64,000 nt of DNA. Source: Eretmocerus hayati (taxonomy: Eukaryota; Arthropoda; Insecta; Hymenoptera; Aphelinidae). The notes beneath the pieces were generated by a model. That model was not told the DNA's origin, did not search any database, and worked only from the letters and a program-made list of their open reading frames with translations. Shown piece by piece: positions 59,701 to 64,000 of this stretch; positions within the stretch are counted from its first letter, which is position 1, and every line of letters starts with the position of its first letter. The stretch is taken from contig CM056744.1 of NCBI GenBank assembly GCA_029851415.1, positions 69,062,172 to 69,126,171 of the forward strand, read 5' to 3'. Position numbers and translations under genes: made by a program.

Positions 59701-60376
59701 ACATGACCACTTGAACTGAGGTTCTGTCGAGTTTCAGGTCCATTGGAACATCCTACAACCCACAGTGGCGTCATAACTGGCAGATAACTGCTCAAAGCTC
59801 GATTTTTCCCTGTTTCGGGCCACATAGCCGAGGGTGCTGACTGGTAATAAATTCTCTGGGCATCAGGAATAGTACTTGACAACTTGGTCTAGGGGTCCGG
59901 AGAGTTTCGAGTCCATTGGATCATCTTACAACCCACTGGGCGTCATAACTGGGCAGATAACTGGTCAGAGCTCGTTTTCGCCCCGTTTTGGGCCCCATAG
60001 CCGAGGGTGCTGACTGTTAATAGATTCTCTGGGCATCATCAATGGTACAAAACCACTTGATCTAAGGTTCTGTTGAGATTCGGGTCCATTGGATCATCCT
60101 CCAACCCATACTGGCGTCGTAACTGGGCAGATAACTCCTCAAAGCTCGTTTTCACCCTCTTTTGGGCCCCATAGCCGAAGGTGCTGACTGGTCATAAATT
60201 CTCTGGGAATCTTCAATTGTACATAACCACTTAATCTGAGGTTTTGTCGAGTTTCGGGTCCATTCGATCATCTTACGACCCACGGTGGCGTCAAAACTGG
60301 GCAGATAACTGCTCAAAGTTCGTTTTCGCCCTGTTTTGGGCCCCATAGCCAAGGGTGCTGACTGGTAATGAATTCC

Positions 60377-63300
60377 CTGGGCAACTTTAATGGTACATAA
60401 CCACTTGATCTGAGGTTCTGTCGAGTTTCAGGTCCATTGGAACATCCTACAATCCACAGTGGCGTCATAACTGGGCAGATAACTGCTCGAAGCTCCATTT
60501 TTCCCTGTTCCGGGCCCCGTAGCCGAGGGTGCTGACTAGTAATAAATTCTCTGGGCAACTCCAATGTTACATCACCACTTGAACTGAGGTTCTGTCGAAA
60601 TTTAGGTCCATTGCAACATCCTACAACCCCCAGTGGCGTCATAACTGGGCAGATAAGTGCTCAAAGCTCGATTTTTCCCTGTTTCGGGCCTCATAGCCGG
60701 GGGTGCTGACTGGTAATGAATTCTCTGGGCATCAGAGATAGTACTTGACTACTTTGTCTAGGATTCTGTAGCGTTTCGGGTCCATTGGATCATCTTACAA
60801 CCCACTGTGGCGTCATAACTGTGCAGATAACTGGTCAGAGCTCGTTTTCGCCCCGTTTTGGGCCCCATAGCCGAGGGTGTTGACTGGTAATAAATTCTCT
60901 GGGCATCATCAATGGTACATAGCCACTTGATCTAAGGTTCTGTAGAGATTCGGGTTCATTGGATCATCCTCCACCCATACTGGCGTCATAACTGGGCAGA
61001 TAACTCCTCAAAGCTCGTTTTCACCCTGTTTTGGGCCCCATAGCCGAAGGTGCTGACTGGTCATAAATTCTCTGGGCAACTTTAATGGTACATAACCACT
61101 TGATCTGAGGTTCTGTCGAGTTTCAGGTCCATTGGATCATCTTACGACCCACTGAGGCGTCATAACTGGGCAGATAAATGGTCAGAGCTCGTTTTCGCCC
61201 CGTTGTGGGCCCGATAGCCGAGGCTGCTGACTGGTAATCAAATCTCTGGGCATCATCAATGTTACATAACCACTTAATCTGAGGTTCTGTCGAGTTTCAG
61301 GTCCATTGGAACATCCTACAACCCACAGTGGCGTCATAACTGGGCAGATATCTGCTCAAAGCTCGTTTTCGCCCTGTTTTGGGCCCCATAGCCAAGGGTG
61401 CTGACTGGTAATAAATTCCCTGGGCATCAGAGATAGTACGTGATTACTTGGTCTAGGATTTTGTGGAGTTTCGAGTCCATTGGATCATCTGACAACCAAC
61501 AGTGGCGTCATAACTGCGCGGATAACTGCCCAAAGCTCGATTTCGCCCTCTTTTGGGCCCCATAGCCGAGGGTGCTGACTGGTAAAAAATTCTCTGGGCA
61601 TCATCAATGGTACATAACTACTTGATCTGAGGTTCTGTAGAGATTCGGGTCCATTGGATCATCTTCCAACCCATACTGACGTCAAAACTGGGCAGATAAC
61701 TGCTCAAAGCTCGTTTCCGCCCTGTTTTGGGCCCCATAGCCGATGGGTGCTGACTGGTAATGAAATCTCTGGGCACCAATAATGGTACGTTACCACTTGG
61801 TCTGAGGTTCTGTCGAGTTTCGGGTCCATTGGATCATCCTTCAACCCATCTAGGCGTCATAACTGGGCAGATAACTGCCAGAAGCTCGATTTTGCCCTCT
61901 TTTAGGCTCCATAGCCGAGGGTGCTGACTGGTAATAAATCCTCTGGGCATCAGGAATAGCATTTGACTACTTGGTCTAGGGTTCTGTAGAGTTTCGAGTC
62001 CATTGGATCATCTAACAACCCACTGTGGCGTCATAACTGGGCAGATAACTGGTCAGAGCTCGTTTTCGCCCCGTTTTGGGCCCCATAGCCGAGGTTGCTG
62101 ACTGGTAATAAATTCTCTGGGGATCAGAGATAGTACTTGACTACTTGATCTAGGATTCTGTAGAGTTTCGGGTCCATTGGATCATCTTACAACCCACTGT
62201 GGCGTCGTAACTGGGCAGATATCTGGTCAGAGCTCAATTCCGCCCCGTTTTGGGCACCATAGCCGAGGGTGCTGACTGGTAATAAATTCTCTGGGCATCG
62301 TTAATGCTACATAACCACTTAATCTAAGGTTCTGTCGAGTTTCGGGTCCATTGAAACATCCTACATCCCACAGTGGCGTCATAAGTGGGCAGATAAATGC
62401 TCAAATCTCGATTTTTCCCTGTTTCGGGCCTCATAGCCGAGGGTTCTGACTCGTAATAAATTCTCTGGGCATCGGAACAGTACGTGACTGCTTGGTCTAG
62501 GATTCTGTGGAGTTTCGGTTCCATTGGATCATCTTACAACCCACAATGGCGTCATAACTGCTCGGATAACTGCCCAAGGCTCGATTTCACCCTCTTTTGG
62601 GCCCCATAGCCGAGGGTGCTGACTGGTAATAAATTCTCTGGGCATCGGAACAGTACGTGACTGCTTGGTCTAGGATTCTGTAAAGTTTCGGGTCCATTCG
62701 ATCATCTTGAACCCACAGTGGCGTCATAACTGCGCGGATAACTGCCCAAAACTCCATGTCGCCCTCTTTTGGGCCCCATAGCCGAGGGTGCTGACTGGTA
62801 ATAAATCCTCTGGGCGGCAGAGATACTACGTGACTACTTGGTCTAGGATTCTGTGGAGTTTCGGGTCCATTCGATCATCTTACAACCCACGGTGGCGTCA
62901 TAACTGGGCAGATAACTGCTCAAAGCTCGATTTTTCCCTGTTTCGGGCCTCATAGCCGAGGGTGCTGACTTTGAATGAATTCTCTGGGCATCAGAGATAG
63001 TACGTGACTACTTGGTCTAGGGTTCTGTGAAGTTTCGGGTCCATTGGATCATCTTACATCCCACAGTGGCATCATAACTGCGCGGATAACTGCCCAAAGC
63101 TCGATTTCGCCCTCTTCTGGGCCCCATAGCCGAGGGTGCTGACGGGAAAAAAATTCTCTGGGCATCATCTATGGTACAAAACCACTTGCACTGATATTCT
63201 GTTAAGATTCGGGTCCATTGGATCATCCTCCAACCCATCTAGGCTCCATAACTGGGCAGATAATTGCCAGAAGCTCGATTTTGCCCTCTTTTAGGCTCCA

Positions 63301-64000
63301 TAGCCGAGGTTGCTGACTGGTAATAAATTCTCTGGGCATCAGAAATAGTACTTGACAACTTGGTCTAGGATTCTGTAGCGTTTCGGGTCCATTGGATCAT
63401 CTTACAACCCACTGTGGCGTCATAACTGTGCAGATAACTGGTCAGAGCTCGTTTTCGCCCCGTTTTGGGCCCCATAGCCGAGGGTGTTGACTGGTAATAA
63501 ATTCTCTGGGCATGATTAATGGTACATAACCACTTGATCTAAGGTTCTGTCGAGTTTCAGGTCCATTGGATCATCCTCCAACCCATACTGGCGTCATAAC
63601 TGGGCAGATAACTCCTCAAAGCTCGTTTTCACCCTCTTTTGGGCCCCATAGCCGAAGGTGCTGACTGGTCATAAATTCTCTGGGCAACTTTAATGGTACA
63701 TAACCACTTGATCTGAGGTTCTGTCGAGTTTCAGGTCCATTGGAACATCCTACAATCCACAGTGGCGTCATAACTGGGGAGATAACTGCTCGAAGCTCGA
63801 TTTTCCTCTGTTCCGGGCCCCGTAGCCGAGGGTGCTGACTAGTAATAAATTCTCTGGGCAACTCCAATGTTACATCACCACTTGAACTGAGGTTCTGTCG
63901 AGTTTTAGGTCCATTGCAACATCCTACAACCCCCAGTGGCGTCATAACTGGGCAGATAACTGCTCAAAGCTCGATTTTTCCCTGTTTCGGGCCTCATAGC
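60377..64000 (+). repeat. Second copy of the 22,772 bp offset satellite block
   Basis: Matches 37605-41228. The left junction lies inside a monomer near 60370, where CCCTGGGCAACTTTAATGG replaces the upstream context. The right end is not reached in the window, so the true duplication is longer than 3.6 kb. Confidence 0.9.

Larger units (their letters stand above)
33881..64000 (+). repeat. 174 bp satellite array, main block (about 170 monomers, runs off window)
   Basis: Head-to-tail monomers of about 174 bp. Shared core: GTGGCGTCATAACTGGGCAG, AGCTCG, TTTTGGGCCCCATAGCCGAG, GTGCTGACTGGTAATAAATT, CTCTGGGCATC, GGTTCTGTAGAGTTTCGGGT. Monomer spacing checked at 40120, 40294 and 40468. The first monomers (33881-34130) are highly diverged, and those to about 36000 moderately so. 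Further in, variant monomers recur in fixed order, giving multi-monomer periods. Because 174 is 58 codons, frames pass from monomer to monomer and give spurious ORFs of 66-160 codons on the minus strand. No transposon interrupts the array in 30 kb. Confidence 0.96.

Noticed and set aside
37496..63945. Recurrent minus-strand ORFs of 66, 73, 109, 124 and 160 codons in the satellite
   Set aside because: They recur with the 174 bp monomer (58 codons) and have stops in most units; they are by-products of the repeat length, not genes.

Overview
This is repeat-dense nuclear DNA from an animal, most likely an arthropod. The evidence is a Ty3/gypsy element of a type common in insects, a CR1/Jockey-type LINE, a Tc1/mariner-type palindromic MITE, several long foldback elements and a large AT-moderate satellite with a monomer of about 174 bp. 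I cannot name the species. No intact host gene is supported. The window reads as pericentromeric or other heterochromatin: nested transposons on the left half and a satellite array on the right half.

Layout. (1) Positions 1 to about 9410 are the 3' part of a Ty3/gypsy retrotransposon (RNase H end, integrase, 3' LTR). Its integrase reading frame is split by a complete 7.1 kb nested LTR element (1171-8277) with 1.9 kb LTRs and a CACG target duplication but no recognisable gag or pol. The gypsy 3' LTR carries an array of nine short stem-loops, most sharing a GAGCT pentaloop. (2) 9433-11193 and 11664-13757 are two unrelated long palindromic (foldback) elements, the second sitting in TG-rich 179 bp tandem repeats. 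(3) 15319-26510 is an 11.2 kb unit bounded by 137 bp terminal inverted repeats and filled with tandem repeats of about 365 bp. It is interrupted by a LINE on the minus strand (17951-23162), whose ORF1 is in turn interrupted by a 923 bp Tc1/mariner-type MITE with TA duplication. (4) 27563-29906 is another palindrome, which carries two inverted copies of an exon-like segment. (5) 30360-30790 has three units of a repeat built around a 28 bp perfect palindrome. (6) 30931-33178 is satellite in one orientation, then a 0.7 kb spacer, then the same satellite in the opposite orientation from 33881 to the window end (about 170 monomers). That array shows multi-monomer higher-order structure, including a block of at least 3.6 kb repeated almost unchanged 22,772 bp away.

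Functionally the coding capacity is that of selfish elements only. The LINE ORF2 (endonuclease plus reverse transcriptase) is open and keeps its catalytic motifs. The gypsy pol and the LINE ORF1 are each disabled by insertion, but their frames resume exactly beyond the insert, which makes the order of events readable: gypsy, then nested LTR element; TIR/365 bp element, then LINE, then MITE. The most unusual signals are the shared-loop hairpin array, the satellite-filled TIR element, the exon-bearing palindrome and the satellite orientation switch with recent long-range duplication.
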